Notes under the pieces: model-generated
What the model saw: only the letters and a program-made list of their open reading frames with translations
What the model was told of the DNA's origin: nothing
The model's database searches: none
Program-made: the position numbers and the translations under genes
In this document: positions 6,581-14,214 of the stretch, one piece after another
Position numbering within the stretch: position 1 is the first letter of the stretch
Layout: each line of letters opens with the position of its first letter
Assembly (NCBI GenBank): GCA_044356745.1
Contig: JBIKVP010000036.1
Span: forward strand, 1-19,187
Direction: 5' to 3'
Source of the DNA: JBIKVP01 sp044356745
GTDB lineage: Bacteria; Pseudomonadota; Alphaproteobacteria; Rhizobiales; Beijerinckiaceae
Length of the DNA stretch: 19,187 nucleotides

Positions 6581-7936
6581 CTAAAAACTCTCTTTAAGCC
6601 AGCGGCCGAGTTTTGAAAAGTAGCCGTTTGTACCTGTCGCCTGATCAAAAGGCATGTGGGCGAAGTCTTCGTGCTCTAAATGTGCAACTTGTGGATAAAT
6701 TAAAAGACCACATGCGGCAGCAAAGGCAGGGCCTTTTGCCGCTTCTGGTAAACCCTTAAGCCCAAGAGGACGTCCAATCCGCACATTACCTTTGAGTACG
6801 CGGCGTGTGAGTTCGGGCAAACCTGCAAGTTGTGATGCGCCACCTGTGAGAACAATACGCCGACCTGAGTCCTCGGTGATCCCCACCGCTTTAAGACGAT
6901 CGCGAATGAGCTCCAGAATTTCCTCTAAACGTGGACGAATAATGCGCACAAGATGTGATTTTGGTAGATGTGAGGGTGCATCGCGATCCCCCTCATCAAC
7001 TTGAGCTACCGCTATTGTTTCGCGCTCATCACTGGATGAGGGCATACATGAGCCATAAAGGGTTTTAAGACGCTCTGCACTTGTAACTCGTGTGGATAGG
7101 CCACGGGCAATATCAAGCGTAACATGCTGACCGCCGACGGCAAATGCATCAACGTGGCTTAAATAACTGCCATGAAATAGGCCGACACTGGTTGTGCCTC
7201 CACCCATGTCAATCAGAAGCGACCCCATCTCGGCTTCATCTTCTACGAGTGCGGATAGGCCTGCCGCATACGGCGTGCTAACAACGGCTTCAACCTCTAA
7301 ATGACATCGCTCAATAGCCACCATAAGATTGCGTACCACTGCACTGTCTGCGCTAACCATATGCATATCAACGCTTAGTTTTTCGCCAACCATGCCAATC
7401 GGTTCAGGAATTCCGCTTTGATCGTCAAGACGATAGCCCACAGGAAGTGCATGAAGGACACAGCGGCTTGGTGCAAGGCCGTGCGTTCCTGCCATTTGCA
7501 GCACATGCGCTTTATCATTTTGTGTCACAGGGTGACGCGCAAGTGCATGAGAGGCGCTCAAATGTTGCGAGCCTAAACGCCCGCCGCTGATCGAAACAAG
7601 TACCGATTGAATTTGCATGCGCGCCATACGTTCAGCCGCATCAACGGCTTGACGTATCGCTTGTTCGGCTGCTTCCATATCAATGATTGTGCCGCCTTTA
7701 ATGCCCATTGAACGGCAATGACCAATTCCACGCACGCGTACCATATGCGTGCGTCCACGCAAGATATCACTGGATACCGCTGGAACAAGCTCTGCAACAA
7801 TACATGCAATTTTTGATGTTCCGATATCGAGAACTGACAAAATTGTATTCTTGCGGGGCGCAAGTGGGCGTGGACGCGGCGCAACATCACAACCGGCATA
7901 TCCGGATCCTGATGAAAAGGAACCTGAACCGATCAT
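6581..7936 (-). CDS. ftsA: Cell division protein FtsA
   Basis: FtsA is the actin-like protein that tethers FtsZ to the membrane and recruits later divisome proteins. The 451-residue product has an N-terminal extension (about 1-30), the phosphate-1 strand SVLDIGTSKIACIV (34-47), the 1C domain region with SISGGR, the phosphate-2 motif LLIDMGGGTTSVGLF (240-254) and the adenosine motif VLTGGASQLAGL late in the protein. It ends in an amphipathic KLGRWLKESF, the membrane-targeting helix expected of FtsA. Its ATG overlaps the ftsQ stop (ATGA), indicating coupling. ftsZ, which normally follows, is not present: the next minus-strand gene is the SGNH-like protein after a 182-base gap. Confidence 0.96.
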   Translation of the reverse strand: MIGSGSFSSGSGYAGCDVAPRPRPLAPRKNTILSVLDIGTSKIACIVAELVPAVSSDILRGRTHMVRVRGIGHCRSMGIKGGTIIDMEAAEQAIRQAVDAAERMARMQIQSVLVSISGGRLGSQHLSASHALARHPVTQNDKAHVLQMAGTHGLAPSRCVLHALPVGYRLDDQSGIPEPIGMVGEKLSVDMHMVSADSAVVRNLMVAIERCHLEVEAVVSTPYAAGLSALVEDEAEMGSLLIDMGGGTTSVGLFHGSYLSHVDAFAVGGQHVTLDIARGLSTRVTSAERLKTLYGSCMPSSSDERETIAVAQVDEGDRDAPSHLPKSHLVRIIRPRLEEILELIRDRLKAVGITEDSGRRIVLTGGASQLAGLPELTRRVLKGNVRIGRPLGLKGLPEAAKGPAFAAACGLLIYPQVAHLEHEDFAHMPFDQATGTNGYFSKLGRWLKESF

Positions 7937-8964
7937 GCCTTGCCTCCTTTTGGGAAAAGTTTTTTACGCGTCTCTTGTAAAGCACTGGCCGCTTCTTCAG
8001 TGAGGCGTAGCGTCAGACGATCTTTAAGTCGTAAATCAACGGCGAGAATATCACGATCAAGCACACGATGCTCACGCTCCAAACGTGCTAAACGTTGCAG
8101 TGCTTCACCCTTTTGATCTTCGGGTAAACGCACATCAAGACCATTATCAAGCTTGAGCGTCCAGCGCCGCTCGCTGACCCATATAGCCGCTCTGATGCGT
8201 GAGCGAAGCGGTCCAGCCTGTTCGAGAATGTGTGCGTACTCTTTTACGCGCTTATTCGCGCCTTCTCCAACCACAAATGGTAAATGGAGCTGAGACGCTG
8301 AAATCTGGCGCGCAATCACGACACCATCGGCGGCAATAAGCGCAAGCTCCCCTTGATTTTGCCATATTGCAAAAGGTTCACGCTCGTTAATTTCAATCAG
8401 TAATCCATGCGGATAAAGTTTGCGCACGGACGCTTCTTTCACACGCGGTAGCGCTTCTAAACGCGCCTGCACGCTTTCCACTTTTAGAAAGGGGAGTGTT
8501 TCACGTCCAGTCAAACCCGTCGCTTCAATGATCTGCGCTTCGCTTAGGTCAGCCAAGCCTTGCACGGTGATATATTGAACACCAAAGCCTAGAAAACGCG
8601 CCAGCGCTTCATGAAATGCGCCATGATGTGTTTGAAAATTTTCGGTATGGCCACCCCGTACAGCACCGTAAATACTAATCAGAAGCATCAATCCAGCGAT
8701 CAAATAAGAGCCAATATATTGCGGCAAACGGGCGTTAAGTGGTAAAATTGCCCCTGAACGTGCTAAAAAACGGTTACGTCGGCGCGAAGCAAGTGCTCCA
8801 GTTGCTCCCCCTTGTGGAGACAGCGCTTGAAGAGCATGCATGCGCGACTGCTGAAAACGGGTCTGTGCAATGCCAGCAGGGATTAAACTTGCATGCGGCG
8901 CAAGCAATGTCATCATTCGTGCGAGGACGAATCGCGGAATAGAGAGGCGTCTTCGACCATCCAT
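7933..8964 (-). CDS. ftsQ: Cell division protein FtsQ
   Basis: FtsQ is a bitopic divisome protein that links FtsB/FtsL to the early ring. The 343-residue frame has a long Arg-rich cytoplasmic part (1-83), one transmembrane helix (about 84-102) and a periplasmic POTRA domain (about 125-195, with FGVQYITVQGL and LPRVKEASVRKLYPHGLLIEINEREPFAIW). The FtsQ/DivIB beta domain follows (to about 320). The start is unsure. The ATG at 8964 overlaps ddl by 52 bases and has a weak GGTGAG upstream; an in-frame ATG at 8916 overlaps the ddl stop as ATGA and would shorten the N-tail by 16 residues without touching any domain. It ends coupled to ftsA. Confidence 0.93.
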   Translation of the reverse strand: MDGRRRLSIPRFVLARMMTLLAPHASLIPAGIAQTRFQQSRMHALQALSPQGGATGALASRRRNRFLARSGAILPLNARLPQYIGSYLIAGLMLLISIYGAVRGGHTENFQTHHGAFHEALARFLGFGVQYITVQGLADLSEAQIIEATGLTGRETLPFLKVESVQARLEALPRVKEASVRKLYPHGLLIEINEREPFAIWQNQGELALIAADGVVIARQISASQLHLPFVVGEGANKRVKEYAHILEQAGPLRSRIRAAIWVSERRWTLKLDNGLDVRLPEDQKGEALQRLARLEREHRVLDRDILAVDLRLKDRLTLRLTEEAASALQETRKKLFPKGGKA

Positions 8965-9851
8965 TTGACCAACTCACCGAAGGAATAGCCCGCATATGCG
9001 GCCAGCTCTGGAACTAAACTTGTCGCTGTCATTCCAGGTTGTGTATTCACTTCCAGAACGACTAAAGCCCCGCTTCCGCCATCCGTATCGTCATAACGGA
9101 AATCGGTGCGAGAGACACCACGACACCCTAGCGCCACATGAGCCTTAAGAGATAACTCTTGGATGTGTTGGTAAATATTTGGTTTAATTTGTGCCGGTAA
9201 AACGTGAATTGATCCACCTTGCGCATATTTTGCGTCAAAGTCATAAAATCCGCCATCGACAGGTTTAATTTCTGTCACATCAAGGGCTTGCTTCCCCATC
9301 ACCGCACACGTGAGTTCACGCCCTGCAATATACGCTTCAACAAGCATCTCATCGCCATAAGCCCAATCTGATGCTGCGAGCTGTACGGGTGGTGCATCAT
9401 CTCGGCGCACGATAATCACGCCATATGATGAGCCTTCTGCAACAGGCTTAACAACATAGGGTGGTGGGAACAAATGCGCTTTGGCAACATCAAGACGATG
9501 AGCAACAATTCCTTTAGCAAGGGGAATGCCAGCCGCTGCCATGACAATTTTAGCTTTTTGCTTGTGCATGGCCAGTGCTGAAGCGAGAACGCCAGAATGG
9601 GTGTAAGGAATACCCAAAATTTCAAGCATTCCTTGAATGGTGCCATCCTCACCAAATGGGCCATGAAGTGCATTAAACGCGACATCAGGTTTAAGTTCGG
9701 TAAGGATGCGGGCGATATCGCGCCCTACATCAACGCGGGTAACACGATAACCTTGCGTCTCAAGTGCTTGCGCACAGGCCATTCCTGAATTGAGACTGAC
9801 ATTCCGCTCAGAGGATAGACCTCCCATTAACACCGCAATATGTTTGCTCAT
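8913..9851 (-). CDS. ddl: D-alanine--D-alanine ligase
   Basis: Ddl joins two D-alanines with ATP for the peptidoglycan stem peptide. The 312-residue product opens with HIAVLMGGLSSERNVSLNSG and has ALHGPFGEDGTIQGMLE (61-77), the ATP-grasp signature VVKPVAEGSSYGVIIV (133-148) and LEVNTQPGMTATSLVPE (266-282), with the metal-binding Glu and Asn. Length is normal for the family. I chose the ATG at 9851, where family homology begins; a GTG at 9878 would add nine basic residues. The Shine-Dalgarno is weak (AGAAAGA). In related genomes murB lies upstream; here it is an L,D-transpeptidase gene. Downstream ftsQ overlaps its stop. Confidence 0.95.
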   Translation of the reverse strand: MSKHIAVLMGGLSSERNVSLNSGMACAQALETQGYRVTRVDVGRDIARILTELKPDVAFNALHGPFGEDGTIQGMLEILGIPYTHSGVLASALAMHKQKAKIVMAAAGIPLAKGIVAHRLDVAKAHLFPPPYVVKPVAEGSSYGVIIVRRDDAPPVQLAASDWAYGDEMLVEAYIAGRELTCAVMGKQALDVTEIKPVDGGFYDFDAKYAQGGSIHVLPAQIKPNIYQHIQELSLKAHVALGCRGVSRTDFRYDDTDGGSGALVVLEVNTQPGMTATSLVPELAAYAGYSFGELVKWMVEDASLFRDSSSHE

Positions 9852-9916
9852 GCATATCTTTCTTTTTAATCTGCGCACATGTATGCGAACGCCTTCGGCG
9901 GGCTTTTTAAGAAAAA

Positions 9917-10519
9917 TTATTTCACAATCACTTTTGCGCCTACAGGTACACGGTTGTAGAGTTCAATAACATCTATGTTACGCATTCGAATACAGCCCGA
10001 TGATACAGCAAGACCTATTTTTTCAGGTTCATTTGTGCCGTGTATACGATAAAGCGTGTCCTTGTTGCCTTCGTATAGATAAAGCGCACGTGCCCCGAGC
10101 GGGCTGTCTGGCCCTCCTTTGGTGTAGCGCACATGTGGCCAGCGTTGTTTCATTTCAGCGGGTGGATTCCAGTCTGGCCATTCTGCTTTGCGGGCAACAG
10201 TTGATGTACCTGTCCAGCCAAAGGTTTCATCTCCTACCGCAACACCATAACGGATCGCTTTGCCTTGTGGCAGCACAAGATAAAGATGGCGCGAGCGTGT
10301 ATCAACAATAATCGTGCCTGGCGCTTCACGGGTTGGGTCATCAATCAAATAACGATCAAAATTGCGATCAACTTCCGTTTCTGGAATTTGCGCTAAATAT
10401 TCTTTGTCGCGGGTTGATAAGTTAGGATCGGCCACTGGCAGATACTGACAGGCGCTCAAGCCCATTAAAACAGGCAGGGCACAGATCACAATTATTTTGC
10501 GAATCAACATTTGCAGCAT
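9917..10519 (-). CDS. L,D-transpeptidase (YkuD domain) lipoprotein
   Basis: L,D-transpeptidases make 3-3 peptidoglycan cross-links or attach proteins to the wall in the periplasm. The catalytic region contains RIHGTNEPEKIG and AVSSGCIRMRN, giving the His and Cys of the YkuD motif HxxxxxxxG-(S/T)xGC(I/V)R. In numbering from the ATG at 10549 these are His170 and Cys186. The N-terminus has a hydrophobic run ending in LSAC, a lipobox with Cys34 in the same numbering, so the protein is likely a lipoprotein. Several ATGs are in frame. I chose 10519 because AGGA lies eight bases before it and it gives a standard-length signal; the ATG at 10549 has no Shine-Dalgarno and overlaps a candidate -10 box. 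It lies 65 bases before ddl, suiting a cell-wall group. Confidence 0.92.
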   Translation of the reverse strand: MLQMLIRKIIVICALPVLMGLSACQYLPVADPNLSTRDKEYLAQIPETEVDRNFDRYLIDDPTREAPGTIIVDTRSRHLYLVLPQGKAIRYGVAVGDETFGWTGTSTVARKAEWPDWNPPAEMKQRWPHVRYTKGGPDSPLGARALYLYEGNKDTLYRIHGTNEPEKIGLAVSSGCIRMRNIDVIELYNRVPVGAKVIVK

Positions 10520-10544
10520 CACATCATTCCTCATCATGCCATTA

Positions 10545-10573
10545 TGCATAGAGCCTGTTCATTTGAAGGGCAA
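10545..10573 (-). promoter_or_regulatory. Candidate promoter for the ldt-ddl-ftsQ-ftsA group
   Basis: On the minus strand TTGCCC (10573-10568) is followed after 17 bases by TATGCA (10550-10545), placing initiation near 10538, just upstream of the preferred start at 10519. The -10 match is only partial, so this is tentative. Confidence 0.25.
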
Positions 10574-10589
10574 CGTAAGGACAACATGC

Positions 10590-11489
10590 TTAGCCCTTTA
10601 AAGTGAGGATTTCGCGCAACACTGCGGGGATTTGTTCGGGCAAATCGTCTGCGATGAGTCCAGCGCCAAATAGATCGGCGGCACGCGCATGGCACCATAC
10701 GCCGGCGCAAGCTGCTTCAAACGCGGGCATTCCTTGAGTAATGAGGCCTGCAATTAAACCACAGAGCACATCGCCTGAACCCGCTGTGGCAAGCCAAGGC
10801 ACGCCGTTCGTATTTGTTACACAGCGCCCATCAGGAGAGGCTATCAGTGTTTGATGCCCTTTAAGAACAACAATCGCATTGCTGAGACGTGCCGCAATGA
10901 GTACTCTCTCATTACGCGGAAATAAAGGATCAATGAAAAGCGCGCCTTGCGAGAACAAGCGCTTAAACTCTCCTTCATGTGGCGTCATTACAAGGGAGTG
11001 TGACAGATTGTTTGCGCCTAGCGCTGCGAATTCATTTGCATTATCTTCAAAACTTGTCAGGGCATCAGCATCAAGAATAAGTGCGCGGTTGGTTTTCAGA
11101 AGTATTTTTGCAGCGATTTTTACAAGCTCACGCATGTCTTTACCAACACCGCCAGCTGGCCCCAGAATGAGTCCACGCACACGTGGATCGTAAAGATGTT
11201 TCTCCATTTCTTCATAAGTATCGCATCGCTTGATCATGATCGCGGTAAGATGACAAGCGTGGATCGCAAGGGCATTTCGAGGACTTAAAATACTCACTAC
11301 ACCAGCGCCAATCCTCAATCCAGCGCGTGCAGCAAGACGCGATGCGCCTGTTGATTCGCTATTCCCTGAATGCACCATCAGATGACCGCGATCATATTTA
11401 TGGGCATCGTGAACCGGAAAAGGGAAAAGATCACACCATAAAGCGGGATGATTAGGCGTCATCGGTGGGTTAAAAATCTTTTGAGACAT
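10590..11489 (-). CDS. nnrD: ADP-dependent NAD(P)H-hydrate dehydratase (NnrD), stand-alone
   Basis: NnrD repairs hydrated NAD(P)H using ADP or ATP. The 299-residue product starts almost at the domain boundary: a short linker, then HKYDRGHLMVHSG (30-42), GASRLAARAGLRIGAGVV (48-65), ILGPAGG (108-114), LILDADALT (137-145), MTPHEGEF (168-175) and ATAGSGDVLCGLIAG (234-248), all diagnostic of the carbohydrate-kinase-like dehydratase fold. In most bacteria this is the C-terminal half of a bifunctional Nnr of about 500 residues with an N-terminal epimerase (NnrE/YjeF_N); that half is absent and no remnant lies upstream. The ATG has AAGGG five bases before it. It is divergent from glnB, a neighbourhood I recall from Hyphomicrobiales. 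Confidence 0.92.
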   Translation of the reverse strand: MSQKIFNPPMTPNHPALWCDLFPFPVHDAHKYDRGHLMVHSGNSESTGASRLAARAGLRIGAGVVSILSPRNALAIHACHLTAIMIKRCDTYEEMEKHLYDPRVRGLILGPAGGVGKDMRELVKIAAKILLKTNRALILDADALTSFEDNANEFAALGANNLSHSLVMTPHEGEFKRLFSQGALFIDPLFPRNERVLIAARLSNAIVVLKGHQTLIASPDGRCVTNTNGVPWLATAGSGDVLCGLIAGLITQGMPAFEAACAGVWCHARAADLFGAGLIADDLPEQIPAVLREILTLKG

Positions 11490-11698
11490 ATCATCCCTTT
11501 CAAATGCAACTTTTTAAGCGTTAAAAAATGCATATTTGCATCATATTGGGACAAATTGTGCATAGCCGTTGACAGGACTTGATGCTAAGAGCAAAGAAAA
11601 GTTCTAGCAATGGTTCTGTCTCAAAGACGTGCTGCTTTGAGTATCAATACGGTTGCAGATATACGGACAAATATAACGGGAGTGAAGGAGCCGTGCGC
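11490..11698 (+). promoter_or_regulatory. Divergent nnrD/glnB control region with leader stem-loop
   Basis: The gap holds an imperfect palindrome ATGCA-TATT-TGCAT (11528-11541), a TTGACA hexamer (11569-11574) without a convincing -10 partner, and a perfect 7-base stem CTCAAAG/CTTTGAG (11620-11626 and 11635-11641, loop of eight). An AAGGAG (11685-11690) then lies eight bases before the glnB ATG. I find no TGGCAC-N5-TTGC sigma-54 site and no clear NtrC site. The frame of glnB stays open back to 11579, but homology starts at 11699, so the upstream part is more likely leader. Confidence 0.35.
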
Positions 11699-12037
11699 AT
11701 GAAGAAAATCGAAGCCATCATCAAGCCATTTAAACTTGATGAAGTTAAAGAGGCTCTTCAGGAAGCAGGCATCCAAGGTATTACCGTTGTTGAAGCCAAG
11801 GGATTTGGTCGTCAAAAAGGCCACACTGAGCTTTATCGCGGCGCTGAATATGTCGTGGATTTTCTGCCCAAAGTGAAACTTGAGATTGTTGTTGCGGATG
11901 CGCAGGTCGAACCTGCTATTCAGGCCATTATGAAAGCTGCTCAAACGGGCCGCATTGGAGATGGCAAAATTTTCATTTCAAGCATTGATGATGCCATCCG
12001 CATTCGTACCGGCGAACGCGGTGTTGATGCGATTTAA
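11699..12037 (+). CDS. glnB: Nitrogen regulatory protein P-II
   Basis: PII senses 2-oxoglutarate, ATP/ADP and, through uridylylation by GlnD, glutamine status; it then controls GlnE and NtrB. The 112-residue product matches family length exactly, from MKKIEAIIKPFKLDEVKEAL to the C-terminal IRTGERGVDAI. Tyr51 in the T-loop (LYRGAEYVVDF) is the uridylylation site, and GRIGDGKIF (84-92) is the B-loop that binds nucleotide. The start at 11699 has a strong AAGGAG. It precedes glnA by 57 bases, the classic alphaproteobacterial glnBA operon, so I call it GlnB rather than GlnK; no amtB is adjacent. Confidence 0.97.
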   Translation: MKKIEAIIKPFKLDEVKEALQEAGIQGITVVEAKGFGRQKGHTELYRGAEYVVDFLPKVKLEIVVADAQVEPAIQAIMKAAQTGRIGDGKIFISSIDDAIRIRTGERGVDAI

Positions 12038-12094
12038 GTTGTTTAGTGAGTTTAAATAGCGTTTTCCACCCATCTGAAAGAAGGAAGCTCCCCC

Positions 12095-13504
12095 ATGAAG
12101 ACCGCCCAAGATGTGCTCAAGGCGATCAAAGACAACGACATTAAATATGTCGATTTTCGTTTTACCGATCCACGTGGCAAGTGGCAGCACGTCACGTTTG
12201 ATGTCTCGATGATTGATGAAGAAATTTTCTCTGAAGGAACGATGTTTGATGGTTCTTCCATCGCAGGCTGGAAGGCTATCAATGAATCCGACATGATTCT
12301 GATGCCAGATCCCACCACCGCCACGATCGACCCATTTTTTGCAGCATCAACCCTTTCTATCGTCTGCGATATTCTGGAGCCTTCAACAGGTGAGCCTTAT
12401 GCGCGTGATCCACGGGGTATGGCCAAAAAAGCCGAAAATTATCTCAAATCAACCGGCATTGGTGACACGGTGTATGTTGGCCCTGAAGCTGAATTTTTCG
12501 TCTTTGATGATGTGAAATTTGCAGCTGATCCTTACAATACGGGTTTCAAGCTTGATAACGTTGAACTGCCAACCAATGGCATGACCGATTATGAAGGCGG
12601 TAATTTAGGACATCGCATCCCGACCAAGGGCGGCTATTTCCCTGTACCACCTCTTGATTCAGCCCAAGACATGCGCGGCGAGATGCTTGCAGCAATGGCT
12701 GAAATGGGTGTCAAAGTTGAAAAGCACCATCACGAAGTTGCTTCAGCTCAACATGAACTGGGGATGAAGTTTGATACCCTGACGCTCATGGGTGATCAGC
12801 TCCAGATTTATAAATATTGCATTCATAACGTAGCGCATGCTTATGGTAAATCCGCCACGTTTATGCCTAAGCCCGTTTTTGGTGATAATGGGTCTGGAAT
12901 GCACGTGCATCAATCCATCTGGAAAAATGGTAAGCCTATCTTTGCAGGCAACAAATATGCTGACTTAAGTCAAGAATGCTTGTGGTACATTGGTGGTATT
13001 ATCAAACACGCTAAAGCACTTAATGCGTTTACGAACCCGTCCACAAACTCTTACAAGCGTTTGGTGCCGGGTTATGAAGCACCTGTGTTGCTTGCTTATT
13101 CATCACGCAATCGCTCTGCATCATGCCGTATTCCATGGACAACATCACCAAAAGCCAAGCGCGTTGAAGTGCGTTTTCCAGATCCTACCGCTAATCCTTA
13201 TCTTGCGTTTGCGGCGCTTCTTATGGCTGGTCTTGATGGAATCCAGAACAAAATTGATCCAGGTCCTGCGATGGATAAAGATCTTTATGATCTCCCGCCT
13301 CGTGAACTCAAGAAAATTCCAACTGTTTGCGGTAGTTTGCGTGAAGCGCTTGCCAGCTTGGATAAAGATCGCGCATTCTTGAAAGCGGGCGGTGTATTCA
13401 ATGACGATTTCATCGACAGCTATATTGATCTGAAAATGCAGGACGTGGCGCGTTTTGAAATGACACCTCACCCTGTTGAATTTGTGATGTATTATTCGGT
13501 TTAA
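12095..13504 (+). CDS. glnA: Glutamine synthetase type I
   Basis: GlnA condenses glutamate and ammonia with ATP, as a cytosolic dodecamer. The 469-residue length is standard for GSI-beta. Visible marks are FDGSSIAGW (51-59), the metal-binding GPEAEFF (129-135), the HHEVASAQHE segment (212-221), GSGMHVHQS (266-274), NRSASCRIP (339-347) and KRVEVRFPDPTANPY (355-369). DKDLYDLPP contains Tyr398, the adenylylation site used by GlnE. AAGGAAG lies seven bases before the ATG. It is the second gene of glnB-glnA and is closed by a strong terminator 21 bases after the stop. Nothing is missing or altered in the motifs. Confidence 0.98.
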   Translation: MKTAQDVLKAIKDNDIKYVDFRFTDPRGKWQHVTFDVSMIDEEIFSEGTMFDGSSIAGWKAINESDMILMPDPTTATIDPFFAASTLSIVCDILEPSTGEPYARDPRGMAKKAENYLKSTGIGDTVYVGPEAEFFVFDDVKFAADPYNTGFKLDNVELPTNGMTDYEGGNLGHRIPTKGGYFPVPPLDSAQDMRGEMLAAMAEMGVKVEKHHHEVASAQHELGMKFDTLTLMGDQLQIYKYCIHNVAHAYGKSATFMPKPVFGDNGSGMHVHQSIWKNGKPIFAGNKYADLSQECLWYIGGIIKHAKALNAFTNPSTNSYKRLVPGYEAPVLLAYSSRNRSASCRIPWTTSPKAKRVEVRFPDPTANPYLAFAALLMAGLDGIQNKIDPGPAMDKDLYDLPPRELKKIPTVCGSLREALASLDKDRAFLKAGGVFNDDFIDSYIDLKMQDVARFEMTPHPVEFVMYYSV

Positions 13505-13524
13505 TCGCTTTTGTTTAATTGATT

Positions 13525-13555
13525 AAAACCCCCGTTTCATAACGGGGGTTTTTTT
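13525..13555 (+). terminator. Strong intrinsic terminator of the glnBA operon
   Basis: AAAACCCCCGTT (13525-13536) pairs perfectly with AACGGGGGTTTT (13541-13552) around a TCAT loop, and the T-run extends to 13555. It stops the plus-strand glnBA transcript. The rimM Shine-Dalgarno begins only three bases further on. Confidence 0.93.
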
Positions 13556-13569
13556 ATCGGAGTTGCCTC

Positions 13570-14187
13570 ATGCCCACCGCTTCAAAGCCTATTTTAATGG
13601 CAGAATTTGGCCGTGCCGTAGGTCTTAAGGGAGAGGTGCGTCTCAAAATCTATCTCGAAGACCTTTCACGTTTATGTGATTATAATCCTTACACTGATGA
13701 ACATGGACAAACTTACGTCATTGTCAGTGCACGTCCACAACCGGGTGCACCGGATATTTGTGTTGTACGCGTTGAAGGCGTTGCGGATCGAACCGCTGCT
13801 GAAGCCCTTAACCGCAAAGCACTTTTCATCCCACGTGATCGTTTGGGTGATGTTTCAGACTCAAACATTTATTTTCAAGCGGATTTAATTGGTCTTGACA
13901 TCCGCGATTCGCACGGGACATGCGTTGGAAGGATTATTGATGTCGCCAATTTTGGTGCAGGAGATATTCTTGACATCAAACCGCTCAAAGGTGGGGCAAG
14001 CGTCATGGTCGCCTTTCAAGACGCTTTCATTACTACGCTTGATATTCAAAACGGATACGTTACTATTACGGATGCGAAACTTCTTGAAGAGACATTAGAG
14101 GACCCACACGAAACAAATGCTACAAAACGTTTTTCTGCGGCCAGTGATCGACGCGCCCTCAATCGCAAAAGGTCAGACATTCCATGA
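13570..14187 (+). CDS. rimM: Ribosome maturation factor RimM
   Basis: RimM assists 30S head assembly by binding S19. The 205-residue product has the N-terminal beta-barrel signature GRAVGLKGEVRLKIY (14-28), ADRTAAEALNRKALFIPRD (about 72-90), then the PRC-barrel half from IYFQADLIGLDI through VANFGAGDILDIKP to AFITTLDIQNGYVTI. A basic tail follows (about 175-205) of a kind seen in alphaproteobacterial versions. CGGAG (13558-13562) lies seven bases before the ATG. Usually rimM sits in rpsP-rimM-trmD-rplS; none of those genes is adjacent, and uvrD converges 27 bases after the stop. With the glnA terminator ending 14 bases before its start, there is no room for a separate promoter. Confidence 0.95.
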   Translation: MPTASKPILMAEFGRAVGLKGEVRLKIYLEDLSRLCDYNPYTDEHGQTYVIVSARPQPGAPDICVVRVEGVADRTAAEALNRKALFIPRDRLGDVSDSNIYFQADLIGLDIRDSHGTCVGRIIDVANFGAGDILDIKPLKGGASVMVAFQDAFITTLDIQNGYVTITDAKLLEETLEDPHETNATKRFSAASDRRALNRKRSDIP

Positions 14188-14208
14188 GATATACCGTAAT
14201 ATATTCTC
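14186..14208. other. AT-rich stem-loop between convergent rimM and uvrD
   Basis: GAGATATA (14186-14193) can pair with TATAT-T-CTC (14200-14208) with one bulged base. It is the only structure in the short convergent gap. It lacks a GC-rich stem and T-run, so it is at best a weak bidirectional transcript end. Confidence 0.2.
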
Positions 14209-14214
14209 TGTGCT

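Noticed and set aside
9890..9908. Plus-strand terminator-like sequence between ddl and the L,D-transpeptidase gene
   Set aside because: The stem CGCC/GGCG is only four bases and faces away from the local genes, with no plus-strand transcript to end; too weak to annotate.
11528..11541. NtrC binding site in the glnB upstream palindrome
   Set aside because: The half-sites are separated by four bases, not the longer spacing of the TGCACC-N5-GGTGCA type.
11579..11698. Forty-residue N-terminal extension of GlnB
   Set aside because: The ATG at 11699 has a strong Shine-Dalgarno and gives the exact family length; the upstream residues look random and coincide with a leader stem-loop.
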